DNA from: Ascaphus truei | Lineage: Eukaryota > Chordata > Amphibia > Anura > Ascaphidae | Assembly: GCA_036426205.1 (NCBI GenBank) | Contig: WSYH01002478.1 | Span: forward strand, 21,569 to 85,568 | Direction: 5' to 3' | Length of the DNA: 64,000 nucleotides | Shown: positions 36,501 to 48,474 of the stretch, piece by piece | Layout: every line of letters begins with the position of its first letter | How positions within the stretch are numbered: the stretch's first letter is position 1 | The notes under the pieces: model-generated | Databases searched by the model: none | Told to the model about the DNA's origin: nothing | What the model saw: only the letters and a program-made list of their open reading frames with translations | Translations under genes and position numbers: made by a program

Positions 36501-37690
36501 CTCCCTTTCGGGGTGGTGTTGTGTTTCCGAGTATATTCGGTTACATCTTATCTCCCTTGCTGGGTGTGTGTGTTTTCGCCCCCCGAGCTATTCGTCCTGT
36601 ATATTCTTATTCCCCTTTTGGGAGTGTGTTCCCGAGCTACAAGATCTTCTGTAATCTTATTTCTCCCCTTTAGGGTGTGTGTTCCAGCTATCTTCCTGTA
36701 CATCTTATTCTCCCTTTCTGGGTGGGTGTGTCCCGAGCTTCTACTGTACATCATTATTTCTCCATTTCTGGGCGTCGTGTGTGTCCCGAGTATTCTCCCG
36801 GACATATATTTCTCCCTTTCTGGGCGGGTGTGTTCCCGAGCTATCTTCCTGTACATCATATTTCTCCATTTCTGGGTTTGTTGTGTCCCGAGATATCTCC
36901 CTGTAATATTATTTCTCCCTTTCTGGGTGTGTGGTACCGAGCTCTCTTCTGTACATCTTATTCTCCTGTCTGGGTGTGGTGTTCATGACTATCTTCCTGT
37001 ACATTCTTATTATCCCTTTCTGGGTGTGTGTGTTCCGAAGCTATCTTCCTGTACATATTATTCTCCCTTTTGGGTGTGTGTTCCCGAGCTTATCTTCCAT
37101 GTACATCTTGATTTCTCCCTTTCGGGTTGTGTTCCGAACTATCTACCTGTAACATGCTTATTTCTCCCTTTCTGGTAGTGGCGTTCCCGGCTACTTCCTG
37201 TGTACATCTTATTTCTCCTTTTTAGGTGTGTGGTGCGTTCCCAGAGCTACTTACCTGCTACATTTTATTTCTTCACATTTCTGGCGTTGGTGTGTTCCCG
37301 AGTATCTTCTGTACAGATTATTTCTCCTTTTCTGGGTGGTGGTGTGTTCCCGAAGTCATCTTCATGTACATCTATTCTCTCCTTTCTGGGTTGGTGTGTT
37401 CCCGAGCTATCACCTGTAAATCTTATTTCTCCCTTTCTGGGTGGTGTGTGTTCCGAGCTTATATTCCTGTACATCTTATTGTCTCCCTTCGGTGTGTGTG
37501 GTTCCCGAGCATCTTCCGTATATCTATTTCCTCCTACTTTATGGGTGTGTGTTCCTGAGCTATATTCTGTACATCTTATTCTCCCTTTCGGGTGGGTGTG
37601 TTCCCGAGCTATCTTCCTGTACATCTTATTTCTCCCTTTCTGGGTTGGTGTGTGTCCCGAGCTATTCTTCCTGTACATCTTATTGTGGGA
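33520..37690 (+). repeat. 52-bp tandem array, about 80 noisy copies
   Basis: The unit runs CCCGAGCTATCTTCCTGTAC, ATCTTATTTCTCCCTTTCTG, GGTGGGTGTGTT. Almost every copy has one or more one-base indels, whereas three inverted copies at 49108-49275 are nearly identical to each other. Long open frames on both strands are artefacts. Confidence 0.97.
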
Positions 37691-37825
37691 GTGTACAACA
37701 TTCATAGGCAATACTGTTTGGTTGTTTCTTTTTAATGAGTATAATACTGTATGATTTTTACGTGGATTTTCTAATAAATTATAAATATTTTTGGAAGTGC
37801 TTAAGTTGGTGAATTTCCATTAGTG

Positions 37826-38215
37826 ATTTCCAACCCCAGTTTTACCATTTCCAAACCCAGTTTTACCATTTACAAACCCAGTTTTATCCCTTTCAAGCCC
37901 CAGTTTATCCATTTTCCAGACACCAGTTTACCCATTTCCAAACCCCAGTTGAAGGCCTCAGCCAGCACCAGTATAAAACTTACCCGGAGGTGAGCTCTGT
38001 GACTTTCATTTGCATTTCCAAATAAACTTTGATGATGAGAACATTTCTTGGAAAGATTCAAATGTGATAGATGACATTATACTCCCAGCAAGATCGGGTT
38101 GATATGAGAGAACGCTGTTATTATAATAACTTTATAGAGCACCTGGCAAGCCAAAGTCCCTGACTGTGAGAGGAAAGGGTTAATCCCCAGCATGCTGGCT
38201 GCCTGAGCCGTTTGG
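37826..38215 (-). repeat. 22-bp repeats plus tail of the composite repeat
   Basis: About six 22-bp units (37826-37960) are followed by the tail shared with 43.20-43.45 and, inverted, 47.17-47.41 kb. Confidence 0.85.
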
Positions 38216-38737
38216 TGTTGGGGCAGCTGCAGGGCCTTTGGTAAACTTTATACCTTGGCTCCACACGCGTCGCATTGCAATGCCGGTGACGAATGAGGGC
38301 CGCGGGGGGTCATGTGAAGTCACGTTGCTATGGCAACATGACGTCATGACGTCGGAGCCGACGCCGGAGCCGAGGTAAGTGGGGGGGAGCGGTGGGGGGG
38401 GGAGGGCGCAGGGGTGAGGTGACCGCCGGCAGGGGGGAGCAGGGAAAAATGTTTGCACCCCCTGCCCTAGACTACTGTGTGTATTGGACACTACTCGGAC
38501 CTGTCTCCTCTCGGGCAGTGTGGGTGAGCAGGAGGGAAGTGAGTTAGGGAGGGATGGGAGAGTTTGTTTTTTGTATGTTTGCCCACCACGGCAAACCCTG
38601 CTCTTTATTTATTTTACATCCCAAGGGATTGAAGGACGAAATGAAGAGAGGGTTCGACAGGAACTGCAGCAAGAAGAGGGCGGAGTGACAGAAGGAGACT
38701 AGAGGTGTAGGAATATATCATTGTCACGGTACATCGC
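38216..38737 (+). repeat. Segment duplicated at 43.45-43.77 kb
   Basis: 38463-38737 (TACTGTGTGTATTGGACACT through GAATATATCATTGTCACGG) matches 43510-43770. A G-rich stretch (38380-38440) is unique to this copy. The two copies diverge exactly after CATTGTCACGG. Confidence 0.8.
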
Positions 38738-40094
38738 GCAGTACTTACCACTTCGCCTTGAGAAAGCGTCTCTCGTGAAACGCGGCGTCGGCTCCTTTTT
38801 CAGGCGTGCACTCGCACAGTTCTTCACTTACACCGCACCTCACTACCTCACACTGCGAGCTGCTGCGGCTCTCTGTACGTGCTCTATACAGGTCTATTAT
38901 GTGCCCCGACGGACACTATTAACCTCCTCTATAGTTACAGGGCTACTACACCCTCTCAGGAGAGATACATATGTACTTATGGTTAGTTTCATTACTTGAT
39001 TAGCCAGGTTTACTTACCTTCTGCACATACATGACTACAAGAGTGTCCTTTGACAGCACATCTCTGCTATTACCTACCTTACACAAGAGTCTCTCTGTTA
39101 GCAGCACATATGGGCAACTAATCAGTACATTTTTTTAGTTTGAACAGCAGTTAGCTGCTACAACTGTGTGGTACTAGGGCTGCTCTGATGTTCAGTGCTT
39201 TGACGCCCTCAATACTTACATGCTACTAACCTTCTTACGCAAAGGGTGAACAGAGGACGCCTCTATATCATATGGTTCACCCCAAGGTTATTTGAGGCCA
39301 AAGCATGATGTCAGCCCTAAAGATATACCTATCTACGCCTAGGGTCTGTTATTATAGGGACCATATACAGTGACATTGGCTTAAGTACTTACCTTAGCAG
39401 TTCCACTCAGCATACCTGATCTTTGATGATATGCGATAGTCAGAATATACACCTACCTTGATCACTGCTGCGATCCCCTATAGGTTACCTGAGGTCAAGG
39501 CCAGCAACAGCAATGGTATAGATTTTTACCCATACTTTTGCCCACAGTTACACAGAGAGTACCCAGCTGAGCTCTGATCACACTTTTTCCCTGCGGTTGA
39601 ATTTGGTGGTGTATCTATATAATATAAATGTGACACCATAATCAGCCACCGGCAACTGTAAATCCAATCACTCTACTTCCTTACCTTGATTAATTAGGTT
39701 ACTTGTTCCAGTGGATTTACAGCGTATGTTATCTTGTATATTTCCCTGTACGTATCCACTTCCATACATATCCTTTACAAGGACTGTGATTTAGTGTGCT
39801 AGTAGCATTTTCCATTGGCACACTTATATATCAGGATCCTGAGCCTTTACGGCTGTCAACAATTGGATCCAGCACACTATACATTCGTGTCATTGTAATA
39901 CCTTTATTTTATTGTGGATGTTATAACAATAATAAAGATTATGTTTTAATTACTAAATTCATCACCAGAGGGTGAGCTTGAGTGCTACAGTTGGGTTCCT
40001 TCTCTCTCAGTTTTGTATTTATCATTACCCAATAGCACCGCTTACCAACACTACCATTGTGGCTGTAGCAGGGGCTCCCCTATTGTCTCTATAA
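38738..40094 (+). mobile_element. Probable Penelope-like insertion, + strand
   Basis: Sequence after the shared CATTGTCACGG boundary begins almost immediately with a hammerhead-like motif (38755-38792). It runs through about 1.3 kb of non-coding sequence with AATAATAAAG near 39930 to the start of an R230 copy at 40095. No reverse transcriptase is seen. End points are set by comparison with repeats on each side and are approximate. Confidence 0.45.
38755..38792 (+). ncRNA. Diverged hammerhead-ribozyme-like motif
   Basis: CTTGAGA (degenerate CUGANGA box), a short possible stem AGCG..CGT, GAAA, stem III ACGC/GCGT with a one-base loop, and cleavage triplet GTC. The 5' box deviates from consensus, so activity is unlikely. 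Confidence 0.4.
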
Positions 40095-41215
40095 TGCACA
40101 GGTTATTAAGAATTTATATTAGTGTTAGGTACCCTTGAGATGTGGTCTGCCTGAGTGTATGTAGTGGCTCAGGGGCTACAACAATTTGGCCCAAATGTTA
40201 AACTAAAAGACTATTTTATCCAAAGATATCTAACATATATATTTAGGCACTGTACGTGTATGAGTTTCATTGGATGTGCACTGAGCTATGTCTGTGTTCA
40301 TGTTCTGTTTCTGGTTTTAAAATATATACAAAGAAAAGAAGCAGGCACACGGTCTTACTCAAAAGGAGGTTTAATATGCCATAAAGTCCAACGTTTCGGC
40401 AGTCAAATACGCTTCTCAATGGTGAAGGCAGTATTTAACTGCCGAACGTTGGACTTTATGGCATATTAAAACCTCCTTTGAGTAAGACCGGTGCCTACTT
40501 CTTTTTCTTTGTACTGGAACATTTGGGACATACAGGAGCTCCCAGGACCCAGCGCACTGGCAGCTAAGTACGCCACCTCTATTACCTTGATTTGAGTGCG
40601 TGTATCTCTCCTGTCTATTTAAATAAATATGCCATGCTCAGTAGCACTCCTCTGTGACATTATATGCTTATAATATGTTGTGGTTAATTGGGGGTTCAAT
40701 ATGAGCTTGTTGGTGTTCTGTATGTTTTACAATTCTTGTTCAGTGGTCTTAGCTGATTGGAGAGTGGGCTTCTCTACCTAATTTGAAGCTCACCCCGTCC
40801 ACTTTTAATGGTTAAAAACTCACTCAGTTGCATTCTCCCACTCTCAGGGGATCTTGCTGCTTACAGTTTGATTGTGACAAATCTAATACAGAGTGCTTTT
40901 CCTGGTAATGTACAAGTTAATAAAAGCTTCAATCATATTTTAGAATTTGCAACTAATTTTGACAAATTTATTATAAATCATTCTTCCTGGTAATGCACAG
41001 GTTGTAGAATTTATATTAGTGTTAGGTACCCTTGAGATGTGGTCTGCTGTGTAGTGGCTCAGGGGCTTACAACACTTTGGCCAAACTAAAAGACCATTTT
41101 ATCCAAAAGATATCTGTACATATATATTTAGGCACTGTACCGTGTATAAGTTTCATTGGATGTGCACTGATCTCTGTCTGTGTTTCATGTTCGTCTCTGG
41201 TTTTAAATACATACA
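40095..41215 (+). repeat. Two R230 copies bracketing a 290-bp palindromic insertion
   Basis: R230 lies at 40095-40330 and 40990-41215. The sequence from 40619 onward (AATATGCCATGCTCAGTAGC) continues the first copy, as judged from 17553-17640. So 40331-40618 is inserted. Confidence 0.8.
40331..40618. mobile_element. Palindromic Penelope-like fragment
   Basis: Arms of about 77 bp (40334-40412 and 40434-40510) are inverted copies around GCTTCTCAATGGTGAAGGCA. They contain GTCCAACGTTTCGGC, whose reverse complement GCCGAAACGTTGGAC is the GAAA-stem III-cleavage part of a hammerhead-like motif. Confidence 0.55.
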
Positions 41216-41450
41216 AAACAGGTCAAGTTTTCCCTATACTTTACATGGAACTTCCATAACCCCAACACGTTTGTATGTACAGACGGCTACCCGCAAATCA
41301 TACACCTTTTTGAGGGTCAAATATCAGAACTAGCGGTATCACCAGTGACGAAGAATATGCTTAAATGAAGATACTGTTGATATATTTTTAATGGACTGGG
41401 GCGGGGTCTCTGAGAGAGGATTGATAGTTGATGTTCAGTTTCATATTTGT

Positions 41451-41785
41451 GAAGTCAGTGTATGTTTAGTTAATCCATTTTGTGAGTTAAGAATGTGTCT
41501 GGTGAAATGGAAGATTTACTCCACGTTGATTTACGAATGTGCCTCAAAGTAACGTCCACATTCATGGTGAGAGTTGGTACCAGGACTATTATATAGCTGT
41601 TTGAGGCCAGTTCTAACCAGGTTTAATGAGCTGTAGAGAATTGGTTTAAAGAATTAAGGAGTGGTTGTATAATCTGCCTAGCAACAGTTTTAGACAAAGG
41701 AACCAAATTATGTATAAAGGTTTGCTGCCTGGACACACCCTGGCAGAGAGAGTCTGTAGACCTTTTGAATGAGTATGATCCATAC
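41451..41785 (+). repeat. Left arm of a 340-bp inverted pair with 46.69-47.04 kb
   Basis: Reverse complement of 46693-47035, about 85 to 90 percent by eye. Confidence 0.85.
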
Positions 41786-41806
41786 TTACTATGTATTTAA
41801 TAAATA

Positions 41807-42610
41807 TTACTTATTATCAACTGACCCGTTTGTTAATTGGGACATTGACACCGTAAGAAACACTTTATACAGATTTAACTTAGTTGCCCCCAATCTACCC
41901 TTAACCTTCCGCTCCCAAAGTCCCAGTCCTGCACTATTTCCCAGGGGTCCCTCAACCACACTGGTATCCGGCTTATAACCCTGCGAGGGACAGTATAGTG
42001 GGAAAAGAGGTACAGGGAAGCATACTGTAGCAGGGTGCATTGCTGCTACCACAGCAAACCCGGCCCTAAGGGCTCTCTGACCCTCCCCATCCCGCAACCA
42101 CAGCAAACCTGGCCCTAAGGGCTCGCTGACCCTCCCCATCCCGCTACCACAGCAAACCCGGCCCTAAGGGCTCGCTGACCCTCCCGCAACAAACTTTATT
42201 TTGTAATTGAGTCATCCCCACTATTCTCTACAACCAACCAAACCTCACAGTGTCACCTTCACAATGTTACTGTGCTGCTGCTGACATGATTGGGATGATA
42301 GGGGATAGCCGGCCTTCATAATAAAGGTGAAGCTCAGCTGGCTGTCCCTAAAATTGTGTGTCAAGTGCTGAGAGTGCCAGCAATGCCCCCTGCTACAGTA
42401 TGCTTCCCTGTACCTCTCTTCCCACTATACTGTCCCCTGCAGGGTTATAAGCCAGGGATAACATGTGTGGTTAGGGACCCCCTGGGAAATATCTGCAGGA
42501 CTGGGACTTTGGGAGCGGAAGGTTAAGGGTAGATATTGGGGGGCAACAAGAGTTAAAATCTGAATAAAATGTTCCAAATTGACAAACGGGGTTCAGTTGA
42601 TAATAAGTAT
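41807..42610. repeat. Inverted-repeat element with 49-bp units in its loop
   Basis: Arms 41807-42045 and 42372-42610 are reverse complements. The loop holds three 49-bp units (42046-42190) plus a segment also found at 26846-26965. Confidence 0.8.
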
Positions 42611-43200
42611 GTCCTGGAACTAGATTCCATATTCCTCTGTCTTCCCCTTTAGTTATGGGATTCATTTCTCCCTTCTTTAGTTGCCTGTCAGTTTCCCCTG
42701 TCCCAGCAGCAACGCTGTATGTAAAATGCAACATTATTGCAACATGTCGTTTACACAGCCTGTGTTGGTTGCCTGCAGCTCATATTCTCCTAGCTGAGAG
42801 TGGGCTATTCCTACCCCCCTGTCCTTGCTGACAGTTAGTATAGTACCACTTCCTATCTAGTGTGACCCTTACTCCTCATTTCCTTTTGACCCTGGACTCT
42901 GAGTGAGTAACTGCCTGCTATCACCCCAGCAAGGCCTTTTTGTTTTACACTGTCTCATTATTGATACACTGCACAGCAGACAGAGAAGCCCTCTCTCCCC
43001 ACACTCCATCTACAAGCACCTATCTCCCTGTGTTTTCCCTCAATAAAACCAAGAAAGAAAAAAGGACTTGTCTGTGCTTTGGAAGAGGTGAGACACGAGT
43101 TAAGCTACCTGGAGTCATTCATACACCATTCGTGACCCTGGCTTCAGGATAAAGTAGTTTATTTCATTACATATGCTATGCACTAAGCTCATCTATAATG
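42611..43200. other. No gene recognised
   Basis: No repeat or coding signature. An AATAAA lies near 43032. Confidence 0.45.
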
Positions 43201-43770
43201 TTACCCAGAGGTGGCAGCTCTGTGACTTTTATTTGCATTTCCAAACAACTTTGATGATGAGAACATTTCATTTGGAAAGATTCAAATGTGATAGATGACA
43301 TTAATACTCCCGGCAGGATCGGGTGATATGAGGAGATGCTGTTATTATAATAACTTTATAGAGCACCTGGCATAGCCAAAGAACCTGACTGTGACAAAAA
43401 AGGGTTAATCCCCCAGCATGCTGCGCTGCCTGAGCCGTTTGGTGTTATAGTTTGCGGTAGAAATCTCGCTTTCTTCCATGGGAAGTTGCTGGCGTTGCTC
43501 TGTGCCCTAGGCTACTGTGTGTATTGGACACCACTTGGACCTGTCTCCTCTCTGGCAGTGTGGGTGAGCAGGAGGGTAAGGGAGTTAGGAAGGGATGGGA
43601 GAGAGTTTGTTTCTTGTATGTTTGCCCACCACGGCAAACCCTGTCTTTTATTTATTTAAATACCAAGGGATTGAAGGACGTAATGAAGAGAGGGTTCGAC
43701 AGGAAATGCAGCAAGAAGAGGGCGGAGTGACAGAAGGAGACTAGAGGTGTAGGAATATATCATTGTCACG
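43201..43770 (+). repeat. Composite repeat tail and adjoining duplicated segment
   Basis: Matches 37990-38215 and 38463-38737. Confidence 0.85.
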
Positions 43771-44475
43771 GGAGAGCAGCACTTTTATTCGGGTAAACCC
43801 GCGTACACACAATGAAATACAAAATGCAGACGGAATACGCACTTACTGGGGGTCTGGGATTGAAAACGCCTCAAATAGGTGCAGGGTGCCTGTTTCGGAA
43901 GGCTTACCCTGACCCGAGCTTTCCTGGAGAATACCCAACAGGGACTGCTACGCTATATGTTTAGAACTTGGTCCTCGCTTCTGTCTCAGGGGGCTATGCA
44001 CTAAGCTCCGAACATTCGCGCCGGCCTGAAAAAAATTATCATGTCCGATAAAAAATGAAGCCGCGGCGCGATTCACTAAGGCCCTCAGCCCATTTTCTAT
44101 CGGACGTGCCCAAAACTGGCTTATCGTGCGTGCAAAGTTTTTTCCCTCTGCTAGCGCACTGAAACTTCCTGTACGCTAGCTGATAGAAAAAATAAGCCGC
44201 CTGTGACATTTGCATGGAGATTTGCCATCTCCATGCAAGGTTGTTACAGGCGATCCTACACTAAATAAATACATTTGAATAATAGTGTACATGAGCAGGG
44301 GGTCTCCGGAGCTGAACAGCATTGGTTTCAGGTCCGAGGACCCCCTACTTCAGGAGATATAGGCCCCGTTATGGGGTGCCGGTATCCCCTGCAGAATTTC
44401 AATGTCCCGGTCACGTGACGCGGACGCTTGAAAGTGCGGGGGATACTGGCACCCATAACCAGGCCTGTATCACTT

Positions 44476-44760
44476 GAATTTTTTTTTTTTACATGATGTC
44501 ACTTAAAGGGAATGATGCCAGCCTATCAGAATGGCTGTGCTTCATTTGCCTTTAAGAAGACGTGACGAAGCCAGAGTCACATGGTATTTCAGCCAATCAG
44601 ATCGTGGGAACCAATTCCACACTCTGATTGGCTGAAATACCATGTGACGCTGGCCATCTTGGATTTAGTGAAGTCATCTTAAAGGTAAATGAAGCACAGC
44701 CATTCTGATTGGCTGGCATCATTCCCTTTACATGACGTCATGTAAAAAAAAATTTTTAAG
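44476..44760. repeat. Long hairpin, arms about 140 bp
   Basis: The sequence folds on itself around 44615. CAGCCAATCAGA / TCTGATTGGCTG, ATGGTATTTCAGCC / GGCTGAAATACCAT and GAATGGCTGTGCTTCATTT / reverse complement pair in register. Arms end in T and A runs. Confidence 0.92.
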
Positions 44761-45770
44761 TCGGAACATGGTTTGAACAGCCAATCAGGTGGCTGTTAAC
44801 CATTTTGAGGCTAAATGTGACGTCACAAGCCCTATTTAAGGCCGTGACGCCTCATTTGAGCCCAAGAAGACGACGAGACAACATTGGTTTGGATTTACCA
44901 TGGGGTTTTTTGGATTGACAGATGTAGATAGAAGATAAAGAAGATCAAGAAATGGTGACAGATGAAGATAGAAGAAGGTGATTGAAGAAAGATAAAAGAA
45001 GATTTGGGTACCTGATCAGGATCTTCATGGCGGATGGCATCGGATGCTGTTGGAGGCCTCCAAGGTACGTGAGCTTCCTGTTACCCCGGGAGTCGGAGGG
45101 CCACCGCTTCTAATGGTAAGTAATATATAGAATGTTTGTAAATGTCTCTTTTTACAGGTTTCTTCATTGGATGTGTTTTTTTATTTTTTGGGGGAGGCAC
45201 ATTGACAGATAATATATTAATCACTTTAGGGTACAGATTAATACATTATTATGACAATATTTGAGGGGCATTTGTGGCTTGGTATTGCTGTTTTTTTAAT
45301 TTCAGTTTCTTATGTGGATGTGATTGTTTTTTTTTCCTGCTTAATGGTAATAAAATGTTTGCGATTGGTGTTCGCTTGTAGTTAATGTTGTATTATGTTA
45401 GCTAATGCGTTTTATGGATATTTCAGATATTGTTTGAATTTATTTCTTTGTCTTTTAATGTTTACATTCATTAATGTTGTAGTAATTCATTGGTTTGATT
45501 GGTTAGTGTTACTATTCATTTTGAGTTGGTTTAGGAATTAATTGGTTTCATTGGTTAATGGTTTAATTAATTCATTGTTGATGTTGTTACTGCTTGTATT
45601 CATTGGATTAGCTGGCTACTGTTTTTATTTACTTTATTTAGGTATGCTAATGCAGTGTTTAATAATGGGCAAATAATCTATATCTGGATAATAGTTATTT
45701 TGCACATTATTGTACTGTATGTGTTAGGGGGGTGTATTTAGTTAGAAATCATGTTTAGTATTTTTGTAGG

Positions 45771-46191
45771 TGTGTAAACAGGTGAATAAAAAGGCGCGAA
45801 CAGCTTAATAAGGAGTGAATTAAATAATATTAATAAAAATGATGACAAAATAAATGTGATGACCAAAACCCCCAGCTCAAACCTTACTGGTGGGACCTGT
45901 TTCACGGGTTCCAAAGTTTAGAAGTATCTCAGAACATCCAGGGGGAGCATATGGAAGAATGAGAAAACAAAACAAGATACACAAATATAAGTGCAGACGT
46001 AATGCAGTGGGTGGATAAATATAGCAGTGTCGTGGCTCATATAGCTGTTCTACTCACAGGACTAAAGAGTAAATGTAGGCAGTTGGCAAATTGGGTTGCC
46101 ACCTTCAAGGGTGCATTACGTCTGCACTTATATTTGTGTATCTTGTTTTGTTTTCTCATTCCTCCATATGCTCCCCCTGGATGTTCTGAGA
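45771..46191. mobile_element. Palindromic Penelope-like insertion with 15-bp target duplication
   Basis: TAGTATTTTTGTAGG occurs at 45756-45770 and 46192-46206. The 421-bp insert has inverted arms (about 45918-46004 and 46111-46191). On the minus strand it contains GTGAAACAGGTC, fitting the second half of a hammerhead; the first half is not recognisable. Confidence 0.72.
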
Positions 46192-46692
46192 TAGTATTTT
46201 TGTAGGCACAACATTGGTACCGCAGGCCGGCGGGTACCCCTGGACTTCCACGGGGACCCCGGGACGGCCGCGGGGTCAGCCGGGGACACTTGCGCGACCC
46301 CCGGCCTCCCTCGGAGACCCCCGCGGGGTCAGCCGGGGACACCCGCCGTCCTGTTGTATGGGTTTTGCGCCTGCAAAAATATAAACAAAGACTTTTTTCT
46401 AAGTCCTGCTTTTTTTTATCACCAGCCTTTAGCTGGTGAGCTTTATTCAGCGCAACTTTCACGTACGATAAGTTTGCGTTGCTTACTGAATCCCGCAGAA
46501 GGGCAGGATTCAGCGCAAACAGCTCATCGTACGAGCAAAGTTGGACTTTGAAAAATTTCCAGGAAAAAGTCAGTTTTAGAGCGCAAAGTGCCTGTTTGTG
46601 CGGCTTAGTGAATAGCGCTCGGCGGAACTTCACGTTCTAAGAGCACTTTGCGCTCTTAAAACGACTTCTCACTGCTTAGTGCATTGCCTCCA

Positions 46693-47035
46693 TAGTGTAG
46701 TATGATCATACTCATTCAAAAGTCTACAAGACTCTCTCTGCCAGGGTGTGTCCAGGCAGCAACCTTTATACATATTTGGTTCCTTTGTCTAAAACTGTTA
46801 CTAGGCAGATTATACTAACCATTCCTTAATTCTTAAACCAATCATCTTACAGCTCATTAAACCTGGTTACAACTGGCCTCAAACAGCTATGAATAAGTAC
46901 CTGGTACCCACTCTCACTAGGAATGTGGGCGTTACTTTAGGCACATTCGTAAATCAACGTAGGAGTGAAATCTTCCATTTACACCAGATACATTCTTACT
47001 CACAAAATGGATACTAGACATAACTGACTTTACCT
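46693..47035 (-). repeat. Right arm of the 340-bp inverted pair
   Basis: Reverse complement of 41451-41785. Confidence 0.85.
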
Positions 47036-47164
47036 CTGTAAATCGCGAGCCCCCCGCAGGCAGTCTCGCGCCCCCCAGTTTGCGCACCGCTGGTCTAGAG
47101 TACAGAGGACCAGAGCAAAGCCAGCAACTTCCCATGGAAAAAAGTGAGATTTCTACCACAAACT

Positions 47165-47726
47165 ATAACACCAAACGGCTCAGGCAGCGCAGCATGCTGG
47201 GGGATTAACCCTTTCTGTCACCGTCAGGCTCTTTGGATTTGCCAGGTGCTCTATAAAGTTATTATAATAACAGCTTCTCCTCATATCACCCGATCCTGCT
47301 GGGAGTATTAATGTCATCTATCACATTTGAATCTTTCCAAATGAAATGTTCTCATCATCAAAGTTATTTGGAAATGCAAATGAAAGTCACAGAGCTGCCA
47401 CCTCCGGGTAACGTTATACTGGTGCTGGCTGAGGCCTTCAACTGGGCTTGGAAATGGGTAAAACTGGGTTTGGAAATGGATTAAACTGGGTGTGGAAATG
47501 GGTAAAACTGGGTCTGGAAATGGGTAAAACTGGGTCTGGAAATGGATTAAACTGGGCTTGGAAATGGGTAAAACTGGGATTGGAAATCACAAAGGGAAAA
47601 TTCCCCAACTTAAGCACTTCAAAAAATATTTATAATTTATTAGAAATATCCACGTAAGAAATCATACAGTATTATACTCAATTAACAAAGAAACAACCCA
47701 AACAGTATTGCCTATGAATGTTGTAC
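47165..47726 (-). repeat. Composite repeat, inverted: tail, seven 22-bp units and array-edge sequence
   Basis: 47165-47410 is the inverted tail and 47440-47590 the 22-bp units. 47591-47726 matches the right edge of the 52-bp array (37690-37825) in reverse. Confidence 0.88.
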
Positions 47727-48474
47727 ACTCCCACAAATAAGAATAAATGGGTGTATATAGCGCTAAAAGAAATCAAAGTGACAATACAAGTGAAATACTG
47801 TGATCATAAAAATTATAAACTAAGCTGCCAGGTAACACCAACTCCAAGACACAGTTAGTGAAACAGAACAAAAAATAGACAATACAGACCGGCGCCAATT
47901 AGTCCAATGGTTGAAAATAAATGTCCAATAATGAAAGAGTCTCAAGCAGTCGATAGCTGTGGATATATCTTCCCAGCTTGGCTTCAATAGGTGGACTCCA
48001 TCAACATAATGCAGAAAGAAAGAAACAAAGAAAACACATCATAGTGCAAATATGCAATAACTAGACATGCAGGACCAACAAGACAAGACAAACACTACAT
48101 AAAACAAGCAAGGCTGACTAATACTAAAGATTAATTTATTACACACAATACAATAGTGTTGCAGACGCGGGATCCGGTGGGTTAAAACCGGAATCCTACT
48201 TACAGAACTGCCACAGATCATAAGCAGGGGTTTTGTGGTGAATGGTAACCGTCTGCAGCTCCGTCCGAACACGTGACATCCAGGGCTCTCCTCTGCTCCG
48301 CAACCGGAAGTACGTCGCTCCGAGCGACTCTGGAGCTCTCCTGGAACTGTCAGTCAAACTGCTACCGGAAATGCACTCACAGGGGCGGGTGAAATCGCCG
48401 AAATCCCTCTCCACTGAACTGCTAAGCCAATAGATGCAAGTCCTCTGCCACACTCTACACGTAATAACAAATCT

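Larger units (their letters stand above)
43989..46691. mobile_element. DNA-transposon-like element with 18-bp terminal inverted repeats
   Basis: The left end GGGGGCTATGCACTAAGC and the right end (reverse complement GGAGGCAATGCACTAAGC) match at 16 of 18 positions over 2.7 kb. CACTAAG motifs recur inside near each end (44070, 46607). No transposase is recognised, so this is probably a non-autonomous element. It holds a long hairpin (44476-44760) and a nested insertion (45771-46191). No convincing target duplication is seen at the ends. Confidence 0.65.

Noticed and set aside
35608..36654. Plus-strand frames up to 348 codons over the 52-bp array
   Set aside because: Same periodicity artefact, in sequence full of indels. 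Cys/Phe/Ser-rich translation of a pyrimidine-rich repeat.
38650..38665. tRNA B-box-like GGTTCGACAGG (possible SINE)
   Set aside because: No A box or cloverleaf upstream in either copy (38.65 and 43.69 kb).
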